A stretch of 36,747 nucleotides of DNA, taken from contig JAFWKJ010000007.1 of NCBI GenBank assembly GCA_017511375.1, positions 1 through 36,747 of the forward strand, written 5' to 3'. This document shows positions 6,366 through 14,010 of this stretch, in pieces (position 1 is the first letter of the stretch; the number at the start of each line of letters is the position of its first letter). The translations under genes were made by a program, and so were the position numbers. The stretch is from Bacilli bacterium (lineage in GTDB: Bacteria > Bacillota_I > Bacilli_A > RF39 > UBA660). Below the pieces are notes generated by a model. That model was not told the origin of the DNA and did no database searches. It saw only the letters and a program-made list of their open reading frames with translations.

Positions 6366-7793
6366 ATGAAAGAGAAAAAAATGACATATGACATTGAGGA
6401 TATGCCACCTCTAGGAAAAAGCATAATATTGGCATTTCAGCATTTATTTGCGATGTTTGGAGCAACGATATTAGTTCCTATCCTAGTAAATGCCGCAGCA
6501 GGGAAGGAAGTACTTACAATTCCCGTTGCACTTGTAACATCAGGAATAGGTACACTTATCTATATTTTATGTACTAAAGCAAAATCACCTGTCTATTTAG
6601 GAAGCTCATTTGCCTTTATTGTCCCAATAGCAGCAGCCTATACAAAAGCGGGAATAGGGGGAGCTATGACAGGCATTATGGCTGTGGGACTACTTTATGT
6701 AATAGTGGCCATCATAATCCGTTTTGTAGGAAAAGCTTGGATTGAAAAATTACTACCAGCCGTAGTCATTGGTCCTATGATTATGATTATTGGTTTAGGA
6801 TTAGCACCAAACGCAATCTCACAAATTGGACTATCATCAGGCACAGAACTAGATTGGAAAGTATTAGTAGTAGCTATTATATCCTTCTTAGTAACAGCCT
6901 TTGTAATGACCAAGGCTAAAGGATTCTTTAAGATTATTCCTTTCCTAATTGGAATAGTTTCAGGCTACATCGTATCATGTATCCTAGGACTAGTAGACTT
7001 TAAACCCGTAATGGATGCAAAATTCTTTGAAATACCAAAATTTGTAATACCATTCCATAACTATAAAATAAGTATAGCTGCCTTGATAACCATTCTACCA
7101 GTTGCCTTAGTAACATTATGTGAACATATTGGAGACCATACTTCTCTAAGTAATATTATAGGAAGAGATTTAATTAAAGATCCTGGACTAGATAGAACCC
7201 TATTAGGAGACGGATTAGCAACCTTTGTAGCAGGAGCCCTTGGAGGACCAGCTAATACAACATATGGAGAAAATACAAGTGTTGTAGGAATGACGAAAGT
7301 AGCTTCAGTTAAAGTAATAGGACTAGCAGCTTGCTTTGCAATCGTAATAGCCTTTTTAGGAAAATTTACAGCCCTTATCTCAACAATACCAAACGCTGTA
7401 TTAGGAGGAGTATCCTTATTACTATATGGATTTATCGCCGTAAATGGATTAAAAGTACTAATTAAAAACCAAATAAATTTTGAAGAAAATAAAAATGTAG
7501 TAGTAGCTTCTTCAATGTTAGTCATAGGTTTAGGAGGAGCCGCTATCAGTATTATAAGTGGAGATATGTCCTTAACAATATCAGGAATGTCTTTAGCAGC
7601 CATTGTAGGAATTATATTAAATATTATTATAAAATCCGAAAGTGATGAAAAAATAAAACTACTAGAAAATGAAACAAAGTATCAGGAATTAAAAGAAGAA
7701 ATCAAAAAAGAGGTCCTACAAGAATTAAGAAAAGATAATTTTAAAAATAAAGTAAAAGAAACCATGAAAAAGGCAGGCAAAAAGCATGAGTAA
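6366..7793 (+). CDS. uraA: Uracil permease, NCS2 family
   Basis: 475 residues with about 12-14 hydrophobic helices. NCS2 signatures include QHLFAMFGATILVP near residue 25, LCEHIGDH, which carries the Glu that binds the base in E. coli UraA, and GGPANTTYGENTSVV with the second conserved Glu. The protein imports uracil with protons across the cytoplasmic membrane. The C-terminus carries an unusual charged, probably coiled-coil tail of about 50 residues (KLLENETKYQELKEEIKKEV and onward). Its stop overlaps the upp start by eight nt, so uptake and phosphoribosylation are coupled. Expression is probably set by the leader ORF and terminator upstream. The ATG at 6366 follows a GTGAGG site. Xanthine specificity is less likely given upp. 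Confidence 0.9.
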   Translation: MKEKKMTYDIEDMPPLGKSIILAFQHLFAMFGATILVPILVNAAAGKEVLTIPVALVTSGIGTLIYILCTKAKSPVYLGSSFAFIVPIAAAYTKAGIGGAMTGIMAVGLLYVIVAIIIRFVGKAWIEKLLPAVVIGPMIMIIGLGLAPNAISQIGLSSGTELDWKVLVVAIISFLVTAFVMTKAKGFFKIIPFLIGIVSGYIVSCILGLVDFKPVMDAKFFEIPKFVIPFHNYKISIAALITILPVALVTLCEHIGDHTSLSNIIGRDLIKDPGLDRTLLGDGLATFVAGALGGPANTTYGENTSVVGMTKVASVKVIGLAACFAIVIAFLGKFTALISTIPNAVLGGVSLLLYGFIAVNGLKVLIKNQINFEENKNVVVASSMLVIGLGGAAISIISGDMSLTISGMSLAAIVGIILNIIIKSESDEKIKLLENETKYQELKEEIKKEVLQELRKDNFKNKVKETMKKAGKKHE

Positions 7794-8418
7794 AAATGTA
7801 ATAGAAATAAAGCATCCTCTTATAGAACATAAATTATCTATTCTAAGAGATAAAAAAACTTCAACAAAAGAATTTAGAGAACTCATAAAAGAAATTAGTA
7901 TGATTCTATGTTATGAAGCTTTAAAAGATGCCAAACTAGATAATGTAACAATAGAAACGCCTATTGCAAAAATGAAAACACATAGAATGAATGAAGATCA
8001 ATATGCCTTTATTCCAATTTTAAGAGCCGGTTTAGGAATGTTAGATGGAGTAATCAGTATGGTTCCAACAGCCAAAGTAGGGCATATAGGAATGTATCGA
8101 GATGAGAAAACATTTGAACCAGTTAACTATTTCTTTAAAGTCCCAGAGGGAATAGAAAAAAGAGAAGTCATCTTATTAGATCCTATGTTAGCAACAGGAG
8201 GAAGTGCAGAAGACGCCATAGAGCTTTTAAAAGAGAAGGGAGTAGGGAAGATTAAGTTCTTATCTATTATATCCGCTCCAGAAGGCTTAAAAAGGGTTTC
8301 TAAGAAATATCCAGATGTAACATTCTATACATCATGTATTGATGAAAAATTAAATAAAAATAAATATATAGTTCCAGGTCTAGGAGATGCAGGAGATAGA
8401 ATCTACGGAACAAAATAA
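7786..8418 (+). CDS. upp: Uracil phosphoribosyltransferase
   Basis: 210 residues, the usual length of the family. It converts uracil and PRPP to UMP in the cytoplasm. Visible signatures are RAGLGMLDGV, the PRPP loop in VILLDPMLATGGSAEDAI, and the uracil-binding C-terminus IVPGLGDAGDRIYGTK. The start codon lies inside the uraA 3' end (eight-nt overlap), giving a two-gene uracil salvage operon. It is the last + gene before the terminus gap and ends at a clear terminator. One copy of the TAGGGGA motif begins immediately at its stop codon (8419). Confidence 0.96.
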   Translation: MSKNVIEIKHPLIEHKLSILRDKKTSTKEFRELIKEISMILCYEALKDAKLDNVTIETPIAKMKTHRMNEDQYAFIPILRAGLGMLDGVISMVPTAKVGHIGMYRDEKTFEPVNYFFKVPEGIEKREVILLDPMLATGGSAEDAIELLKEKGVGKIKFLSIISAPEGLKRVSKKYPDVTFYTSCIDEKLNKNKYIVPGLGDAGDRIYGTK

Positions 8419-8447
8419 TAGGGGAGTAAAAACTACCACCCCAACAC

Positions 8448-8474
8448 AAAAAGAAGAGATTCTCTTCTTTTTTT
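8448..8474 (+). terminator. Terminator of uraA-upp
   Basis: Stem AAAAAGAAGAG / CTCTTCTTTTT (11 bp), loop ATT, T-run. Confidence 0.9.
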
Positions 8475-8650
8475 ATTGATGATAGTAAAAAAAGAAATAA
8501 TAATTACTAATAAAAAATATTAAAAATTTATAAAAAGAATGAATAAAAGAGAAGATATTTAAATAAAAAAAATAAAAACAAGAATAAAAAAAAGACAAAT
8601 AGTTAGATTAAAAAAAGGGGATAATACCCTATAATACTCTCTTATATCGT

Positions 8651-8678
8651 ACTTCCTATAATTGATATTATGTTAACT
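8651..8678 (+). other. dif: dif-like chromosome dimer resolution site
   Basis: Left arm ACTTCCTATAA (8651-8661), 6-nt centre TTGATA (8662-8667), right arm TTATGTTAACT (8668-8678). From memory the B. subtilis dif has arms ACTTCCTAGAA and TTATGTAAACT around TATATA; 24 of 28 positions agree. It sits where gene orientation flips from + to -, 2 kb from a xerD-type gene. The site is acted on by XerC/XerD recombinases with a DNA translocase. Confidence 0.9.
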
Positions 8679-8899
8679 TCTTAATAGAATAAAAATATAA
8701 GTATGACTCCCCTAGCAAAATATCATAATAAAAAGAATATATTTATATAATTCTAAAAATGTTATATATAACAATTATTATAAAAACTAATTATTAAAAA
8801 TTTTTTCCTTATACTTATATTAGAAACTATTCTTTATTAATAAATAGTACTATACCCCCTTCTTCCCCTATCTCCCCTCTCTTTATCCATAAAAAAAGA

Positions 8900-9016
8900 G
8901 AGATGCATTTTAAGGCAATTATATATACTTAGATGGATAATTATCCACCTAAAGCTCTAAAAATCAAGATGCATTTTAAGCGATTTAAGTCTAAAAAGAC
9001 GTATGATTATGCATCT
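8900..9016. repeat. AGATGCAT-type repeats with a palindrome
   Basis: AGATGCATTTTAAG occurs at about 8901-8914 and 8967-8980. AGATGGAT occurs at 8931-8938, and an inverted AGATGCAT at 9009-9016. Between them CTTAG-A-TGGAT, AATT, ATCCA-C-CTAAG (8928-8953, one mismatch) can form a hairpin. Function unknown. Confidence 0.45.
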
Positions 9017-9192
9017 AAATTTCTTGTAGAAAAATCAAATATTTTATTAAAATAAGGATAAATTTGATGTATAATACAAATAAGTTTTTTTAGTAAAAAA
9101 ACACCTAAAAATAGTAAAATTGTACTTAAAAAGCATCATATTTTGTTGAAAATAAAGGGTTTTAAGGGATATGCAATAAAAAAGGGGCCTTC

Positions 9193-9221
9193 TTCCCCTA
9201 CTTTACAATTTGATAGGGGAA
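9193..9221. repeat. Inverted repeat of TTCCCCTA / TAGGGGAA
   Basis: TTCCCCTA (9193-9200) and TAGGGGAA (9214-9221) are perfect inverted copies 13 nt apart. This pair contains the only TAGGGGA copy that points away from dif. Confidence 0.6.
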
Positions 9222-9243
9222 CTACCCAAAATGAAAAAAACAA

Positions 9244-9272
9244 TTGAAAAAAAAGATAAAATGTGTTAAAAT
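9244..9272 (+). promoter_or_regulatory. Sigma-A-type promoter of the 9298 gene
   Basis: TTGAAA (9244-9249), 17 nt, TAAAAT (9267-9272); GAGGTGA at 9286-9291 precedes the ATG. Confidence 0.75.
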
Positions 9273-9297
9273 AGTTAACTAAGTGAGGTGAGATTGG

Positions 9298-9675
9298 ATG
9301 AATAAAGGAATTAAATTATTATTAACGATCTTAGTTTTAGGATTATCATTCAGTGTTGTTTCTGCTAAAAGCTATTCATGTGAGACAGTTGATGGCGCTT
9401 ACTATGGAAAAGATGGATCAGAAGTTGATAAAGTTCAATATGACAAAGAATGTGCAACTCATAGTTGTGAAATCGTAGGAGATACTTACTTTGGTAAAGA
9501 TGGAAAAGAAGTATCAGAAGAAACTTTTGAAGCAGAATGTGAAACAACAGTTGTATCAGAACTACCAGATACATCAAGTAATTCTGATATCGTATCAATC
9601 ATTGCAGGAAGTTTATTTATACTAGGAGGAGTAGTTTACTCTATCTCTTATCGTAAAGCAAATGATAGAGCATAA
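9298..9675 (+). CDS. Small secreted, probably sortase-anchored protein with a duplicated Cys repeat
   Basis: 125 residues. A signal peptide spans 1-23 (cleavage after VSA). Two related units follow at 26-52 and 55-81, of the form SCE(T/I)V, then Y(Y/F)GKDG(S/K)EV, then a Cys, so each unit has one Cys near either end and likely one disulfide. Residues 89-93 read LPDTS, followed by a hydrophobic segment (about 99-116) and a positively charged tail (YRKANDRA), which is the layout of a cell-wall sorting signal with Ser in place of the usual Gly. No sortase gene is in the window. It is a single-gene unit on + just right of dif, against the local strand bias. It could instead stay membrane-anchored. 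The ligand or function of the repeat is unknown. Confidence 0.75.
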   Translation: MNKGIKLLLTILVLGLSFSVVSAKSYSCETVDGAYYGKDGSEVDKVQYDKECATHSCEIVGDTYFGKDGKEVSEETFEAECETTVVSELPDTSSNSDIVSIIAGSLFILGGVVYSISYRKANDRA

Positions 9676-9700
9676 AAAAAGAACAAATTGTTCTTTTTTT
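9674..9700. terminator. Bidirectional terminator between the surface protein gene and deoB
   Basis: AAAAAAAGAACA / TGTTCTTTTTTT with loop AAT; symmetrical, so usable by both convergent genes. Confidence 0.85.
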
Positions 9701-10864
9701 TTATTCTAATTCATCTAAGAAACTTTTTCCCAATTCAGGTGAATCAATATCAAAATTATCTGCAATCGTAGCCCCAATATCTCCTAAAGTTTCAAAAGGA
9801 GGTAAACGACGAGGCGTCTTAAAATTCCTACTATAAATGATGACAGGTAAGTTTTCTCTCGTATGACCATTTCCAACAAAAGAAGGATCATTTCCATGAT
9901 CAGCTGTAATAATAAGCAAATCATCTAATTCTAATTTATTTAAAATAATTTTTAAATCAACATCTAACTCTTCAATTGCTTCCGCATACCCTTCTATATC
10001 TCTCCTATGACCACAATTATCAAAGTCATTTAAGTTTACCATACATAAACCAATAAATTCTTTATCAATAATATCAGAAAGCTTGTTGATAGCCTCATTA
10101 TTATCTTTTGCTTTAATCGTCTTATTAATACCCTCTCCATCAAAGATATCATTTATTTTACCAATTCCAACTACATTATAATTTTTTTCTACCAAAGAGT
10201 TTAAAATCGTCTTACGAGGAGGTTTAACTGCATAGTCCCTTCTAGCTGAATGAAGTAATTTATATTTTGTAGAAACACCAGTAAAAGGTCTCGCAATAAT
10301 TCTCGCAATTTTAGTACCTTTTCGAAGCGTGACTTCACGTATCTTTTCACAATAGGCATATAAAGTACTAATAGGAATACAATCTTCGTGAGCAGCCACT
10401 TGTAAATCAGAATCCGCAGAAGTATAAACAATTAAAGATCCATAATTAACTTGTCTATCGCCAAGTTCTTGAATAATTTCAGAATTAGGACTACATTTAT
10501 TTCCTATTACTTTTCTTCCCGTAATATTTTCAATTTCAGTAATTAATTCATAAGAGAAACCTTCATTAAATGATTCATAAGGTTCTGTATTTTTTAAACC
10601 TACAATTTCATAATGACCATTTAAAGAGTCTTTTCCCGCATTTGTTGGCTTCGCAATGGAATAATATGCTTCTACATCTTTATCTTCTGTCATAGTAAGT
10701 GTATCTGTAAAACCAATTTTCTTTAAATTAGGAATAAACAAATCTACTTTTTCTAAAATATGTCCAAGAGTATTAGACCCATTATCTTTATAGTTAATAG
10801 AATCAATGGCTTCCCCTACTCCTAAGGAATCTAATATAATTAAAAATATTCTTTTAAATTTCAT
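9701..10864 (-). CDS. deoB: Phosphopentomutase
   Basis: 387 residues, close to the family norm of about 390. It interconverts ribose-1-phosphate and ribose-5-phosphate (and the deoxy forms) in nucleoside breakdown. It belongs to the alkaline phosphatase superfamily and uses two Mn ions. Signatures are ILDSLGVGEA at residues 10-19 and ADHGNDPSFVGNGHTRENLP near the C-terminus, both carrying metal ligands. Its ribosome binding site (AAGGAG) is made of the last codons of xerD, four nt upstream, so the two are one operon. The pairing xerD-deoB is also found in Bacillus. The GVGEA codons contain one TAGGGGA motif, using GGG for Gly. Confidence 0.95.
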   Translation of the reverse strand: MKFKRIFLIILDSLGVGEAIDSINYKDNGSNTLGHILEKVDLFIPNLKKIGFTDTLTMTEDKDVEAYYSIAKPTNAGKDSLNGHYEIVGLKNTEPYESFNEGFSYELITEIENITGRKVIGNKCSPNSEIIQELGDRQVNYGSLIVYTSADSDLQVAAHEDCIPISTLYAYCEKIREVTLRKGTKIARIIARPFTGVSTKYKLLHSARRDYAVKPPRKTILNSLVEKNYNVVGIGKINDIFDGEGINKTIKAKDNNEAINKLSDIIDKEFIGLCMVNLNDFDNCGHRRDIEGYAEAIEELDVDLKIILNKLELDDLLIITADHGNDPSFVGNGHTRENLPVIIYSRNFKTPRRLPPFETLGDIGATIADNFDIDSPELGKSFLDELE

Positions 10865-10868
10865 AATC

Positions 10869-11759
10869 TTACTCCTTATTACTTCTTAAATGATATTTAT
10901 TATAATCATCCACTACCTTTTCATCACTTACACGCGTATAAATCTTAGTAGTAGAAATATCAGAATGACCAAGCATCTCTTGTATACTTCTAAGGTCAGC
11001 TCCCCTATTGATTAAATGTGTCGCAAAAGAATGTCTCAAAGTATGAGGGGAAACTTCGGGATTAAGTCCTTTTTCTTTTAAAATACTTTTTAAATTTTTA
11101 AAAAATCCTTGTCGAGTCATACCCGAACCATGATTGTTGAGAAAAAGCTTATTACAAGGTTTATCTTTTAGTAAAGAATCTCTTACTTTTAAATATTCCT
11201 TTAAATAATAAAGGGCATACTCCCCTACTGGGATATCTCTTTCTTTAGAACCTTTCCCAAGAATACGAATTAAACAATTAGTCTGATCAATATCATTTAA
11301 TTCTAATCCAATTAATTCACTTACTCTTAAGCCACAACCATACATTAATTCTAGCATAGCCTTATTACGGTAGTCAAATGAGCTTTCAAGCTTTATATCT
11401 AATAACTTATCTATATCATCTACACTTAATGTCTTAGGAAGAGCCTTACGTAATTTAGGCCTTTCAATAAATTCTGAAACATTTGTAGAAACATTTTTTT
11501 CTTTTAGCAAATAACTATGAAAGTTTTTAATAACCGTTAAATTATGTGCAATCGTAGTAGGTTCTTCCCCTACTCTTTCTTTTAAAAAATCTTTAATATG
11601 ATCACTCGTAATAGAAGAAACATTTAAAACATGTTTAGACTCTAAAAACAGTTTATAAACTTCTAAATCATTTTGATAAGACTCTTTCGTACAATCAGAT
11701 AAGCCCTTTTCAAAAATACAGTAATTTAAGAAATCTTTAATGGCATCCTCTAACTCCAT
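10869..11759 (-). CDS. xerD: Tyrosine recombinase XerD/XerC
   Basis: 296 residues from the ATG at 11759 (MELEDAIKDF). A longer frame starts at 11783, but that ATG overlaps the TATAAT box and has no ribosome binding site. The N-terminal SAM-like core-binding domain (about 1-90) is followed by the catalytic domain with Arg in CGLRVSELIGL, Lys in LGKGSKERDIPV, HTLRH, the His of LGHSDISTT, and the nucleophile in KIYTRV. It resolves chromosome dimers at dif with a partner recombinase and FtsK/SpoIIIE. The candidate dif lies 2.2 kb away. Three TAGGGGA motifs fall in its coding strand. Whether it is XerD or XerC by function is inferred from its operon with deoB, as in Bacillus. Confidence 0.92.
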   Translation of the reverse strand: MELEDAIKDFLNYCIFEKGLSDCTKESYQNDLEVYKLFLESKHVLNVSSITSDHIKDFLKERVGEEPTTIAHNLTVIKNFHSYLLKEKNVSTNVSEFIERPKLRKALPKTLSVDDIDKLLDIKLESSFDYRNKAMLELMYGCGLRVSELIGLELNDIDQTNCLIRILGKGSKERDIPVGEYALYYLKEYLKVRDSLLKDKPCNKLFLNNHGSGMTRQGFFKNLKSILKEKGLNPEVSPHTLRHSFATHLINRGADLRSIQEMLGHSDISTTKIYTRVSDEKVVDDYNKYHLRSNKE

Positions 11760-11781
11760 ATTATCACTCTCTCTAGGAAAC

Positions 11782-11810
11782 ATTATAACAAAGAACTTGT
11801 TATTTTTAAA
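11782..11810 (-). promoter_or_regulatory. Promoter of xerD-deoB
   Basis: Minus strand: TTTAAA (11810-11805), 17 nt, TATAAT (11787-11782). Its -35 box lies close to the divergent rarA promoter. Confidence 0.6.
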
Positions 11811-11821
11811 GGACTCTTTTA

Positions 11822-11830
11822 TGATATAAT
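11822..11830 (+). promoter_or_regulatory. Extended -10 promoter of rarA
   Basis: TG-A-TATAAT at 11822-11830 without a clear -35 box. Only 15 nt separate it from the ATG, and GGTGAT fills that gap. Confidence 0.65.
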
Positions 11831-11845
11831 GAAATTGGTGATATT

Positions 11846-13063
11846 ATGGAACAACCACTAGCAATTAAAATGGCTCCTGAAAAATTAAAAGATGTTTTAG
11901 GACAAAAACATCTAATAGGAAAAGGAAAAATACTAACAAATTTAGTAAATAATAAAAAGATATTTTCCATGATATTATATGGAAGACCAGGAATTGGTAA
12001 AACATCAATTGCGAATGCAATTGTGAAAGAATTAGGATGTAGATATCGTTTTTTAAATGCTACCATTCATAGTAAAAAAGATTTTGATATTGTAGTTGAA
12101 GAAGCTAAAATGTATGATGGAATTGTATTAATCATGGATGAAATTCATCGTTTAAATAAAGATAAACAAGATTTATTATTACCAAATCTTGAATCAGGAT
12201 TAATTACTCTCATTGGAATGACAACCTCTAATCCTTATCATTCTATCAATCCTGCAATTAGAAGTAGATGTCAGTTATTTGAACTACAAGAATTAGAAGA
12301 AGAAGATATAAAGAAAGGCCTAAAAAGGGCCATTAAGAGCCCGTTCTTGGAGGGAATTGAAATAGACAGCAAAAGTATCGACCTAATCACAAAACTCTCT
12401 GGAAATGACCTAAGATATGCTTATAATCTATTAGAGATAGCATACTACTCTACAGAAGACAAAAAAGTAACAGAACAAACCATAAAATTTATTAATAGTA
12501 AACCAGTCTTTTTTGCAGATAAAAATGGAGAAAATCATTATGATGTATTAAGTGGATTGCAAAAATCTATTCGAGGAAGTGATGTAGATGCATCTCTTCA
12601 CTATGCCGCAAGACTAGTAGCCGAAGAAGATTTAGAATCTTTATTTCGTAGACTATCCGTCATTGCTTATGAAGATATAGGTTTAGCAAATCCTTCGATA
12701 GGTCCACGCCTAGAAGCCGCCATCAATGCAGCCTTAAGAGTAGGATTACCGGAAGCAAGAATTCCCATAGGAGAAATTGTAACAGAAATGGCACTATCTC
12801 CAAAGAGCAATTCATCCCATACAGCCTTTGATGAAGCCCTTCAAGATATAATGGATGGCAATGTTGGAAAAATACCAAATCATATCAAAACAACCTCACA
12901 AGATTATAAATATCCCCATAATTATAAAGGGGCATACGTTGTACAACAATACTTACCAGATAAATTAAAAAATAAAAAATATTATCATCCAAAAGACATA
13001 GGATATGAAAAAAATATAAAAGAAATATATGAAAGATTAGAACAAATAAAAAAGAATAGTTAA
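11846..13063 (+). CDS. rarA: Replication-associated recombination protein RarA (MgsA)
   Basis: 405 residues. It is a AAA+ ATPase of the clamp-loader clade that acts at stalled replication forks. LKDVLGQKHLIG near the start is the family's N-terminal box. Walker A is GRPGIGKTS (about 46-54), Walker B is IVLIMDEIHRL (about 93-103), the sensor I region is IGMTTSNPYHSINPAIRSRC with the Arg finger, and the C-terminal tetramerisation part (RRLSVIAYEDIGLANP onward) is complete. It is divergent from xerD and runs against the majority strand of this arm. The ribosome binding site GGTGAT sits at the predicted transcript 5' end. Its stop codon lies in a terminator shared with holA. Confidence 0.95.
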   Translation: MEQPLAIKMAPEKLKDVLGQKHLIGKGKILTNLVNNKKIFSMILYGRPGIGKTSIANAIVKELGCRYRFLNATIHSKKDFDIVVEEAKMYDGIVLIMDEIHRLNKDKQDLLLPNLESGLITLIGMTTSNPYHSINPAIRSRCQLFELQELEEEDIKKGLKRAIKSPFLEGIEIDSKSIDLITKLSGNDLRYAYNLLEIAYYSTEDKKVTEQTIKFINSKPVFFADKNGENHYDVLSGLQKSIRGSDVDASLHYAARLVAEEDLESLFRRLSVIAYEDIGLANPSIGPRLEAAINAALRVGLPEARIPIGEIVTEMALSPKSNSSHTAFDEALQDIMDGNVGKIPNHIKTTSQDYKYPHNYKGAYVVQQYLPDKLKNKKYYHPKDIGYEKNIKEIYERLEQIKKNS

Positions 13064-13076
13064 CTATTCTTTTTTT
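13050..13076. terminator. Bidirectional terminator between rarA and holA
   Basis: Stem AAAAGAATAG / CTATTCTTTT with loop TTAA, overlapping the rarA stop codon and flanked by T-runs on both strands. Confidence 0.85.
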
Positions 13077-14010
13077 ATACATTTAAAATAAAGTTTTCTA
13101 TTTCAGCATTTGCATCTGTATCCGTCGTTTTAATCTTATAATCCAAACTACCAAGTTGCTGCATCAAATCAAGTAATTCTTTTTCTGTATAGAAAGCAAT
13201 CAATTCTCTCGTTTTCTTAATACGATAATCAGACTTTTCTTCTAACATATTCGCAATTTCATGATCGCTCATATTTCTATTAACCAACAATTTTACTTGA
13301 TACATAATACGAATTTGACTTCCCAACAAACCTAAAATACTAAGAGGTTCAATATGATAATCTCGTAATTCTCTATAACTTTGAAGAGCTTTTTTCTTAT
13401 CTCTTTCAGCAAGAGAACGACTAAATTGAAAGGTTAAATCTCTAGGATCTCCTAATTTTTTAAAAACTAGTTCTTTTACATCTTCTATAGTAATCTTTTT
13501 TTCTTCAAACTTATAATTTTTTAGTTTATTACATTCTTGATCAATTTTTGTAAAATCTCCCATACAATACTCATCCAGCAAATTAATAACATCTTGTCTT
13601 ACATCAAACCCTTTGAATTGTTCCTTAATATAGTTTTTAGGAGAAACATCCAACTCGATTATCTTACATCTTTTCTTTAATTCTTTAGAAAGATTAGTAG
13701 TAGCATTTAACTTTTTACATTCTATTACTAATAAATTATCAGCAGAAGGATGTTCCATATAACGATAAAGATGATCTAATTTATCTTTCTCTGACTCTAG
13801 AGAAATCTTTTCTATGTTTCTGATAATAACAATTTTCTTACTAGCCAAGAAAGAATAAGTATCTAAATCCTCCAAAGCATTTTCTAAAGTGTTTTCCTCT
13901 AAATCATAAATAGAAGTAGTAGCATCCAAAAAGCCTTCTTTTTGGATGATTTTCTTTATTTCTTTTTCTCTAAAAGCAAAATCTTCTGTCTCAATTAAAT
14001 AACTATTCAT
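13075..14010 (-). CDS. holA: DNA polymerase III delta subunit
   Basis: 311 residues from the ATG at 14010 (MNSYLIETED). A 14-residue upstream extension of the frame lies wholly inside alaS and is less likely, since ATG AAT AG overlaps the alaS stop in a typical coupling arrangement (eight nt). The delta subunit of the clamp loader opens the sliding clamp. The divergent AAA-like N-terminal part (YLIETEDFAFREKEIKKIIQ, later SFLASKKIVIIRNIEKI) and the C-terminal collar domain (RDYHIEPLSILGLLGSQIRI, a typical signature) are both present. The family often sits next to comEC-rpsT; here it follows alaS in the T-box-led operon. Confidence 0.88.
   Translation of the reverse strand: MNSYLIETEDFAFREKEIKKIIQKEGFLDATTSIYDLEENTLENALEDLDTYSFLASKKIVIIRNIEKISLESEKDKLDHLYRYMEHPSADNLLVIECKKLNATTNLSKELKKRCKIIELDVSPKNYIKEQFKGFDVRQDVINLLDEYCMGDFTKIDQECNKLKNYKFEEKKITIEDVKELVFKKLGDPRDLTFQFSRSLAERDKKKALQSYRELRDYHIEPLSILGLLGSQIRIMYQVKLLVNRNMSDHEIANMLEEKSDYRIKKTRELIAFYTEKELLDLMQQLGSLDYKIKTTDTDANAEIENFILNV

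Larger units (their letters stand above)
8475..9243. other. Gene-free, AT-rich terminus gap
   Basis: About 770 nt without a convincing gene separate the + block from the - block. The gap holds the dif-like site (8651-8678), five copies of TAGGGGA/TCCCCTA or close variants, AGATGCAT-type repeats around 8900-9016, and a palindrome at 8928-8954. A lone TATAAT with TG upstream (9070-9075) could be a promoter for a short RNA, but no product is evident. The only frame of note (8933-9055, 40 codons, Lys-rich) lacks a ribosome binding site. Confidence 0.7.
8419..11572. repeat. Cluster of the polar 7-mer TAGGGGA around dif
   Basis: By eye, exact copies in the whole window are at 4384, 8419 and 9214 on +, and 8708, 8864, 9194, 10812, 11001, 11221, 11566, 29526 and 33697 on - (left coordinate given). 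Nine of twelve fall in 8419-11572. Both copies left of dif are on + and nine of ten on the right are on -, so they point toward dif. The usual context is (G/A)TAGGGGA(A/G). Confidence 0.6.

Noticed and set aside
7061-7603. 180-residue frame on - inside uraA
   Set aside because: It is an antisense shadow of a strongly conserved permease gene with no ribosome binding site.
8233-8240. GAGAAGGG, identical to the B. subtilis SpoIIIE recognition sequence, pointing to dif
   Set aside because: Only one copy was seen and none in reverse on the right arm, so it may be chance; TAGGGGA is far more consistent.
8883-8949. DnaA-box-like sequences (TTATCCATA at 8883, TTATCCACC at 8941) suggesting an origin
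   Set aside because: Gene strands converge here, a dif site is present, no dnaA or dnaN is near, and the second match is part of a palindrome; a terminus explains the region better.
8933-9055. 40-codon Lys-rich frame in the terminus gap
   Set aside because: No ribosome binding site or promoter, and it is built from the local AGATGCAT repeats.
9070-9075. TATAAT with upstream TG as a small-RNA promoter
   Set aside because: No -35 box and no product with a clear end downstream.
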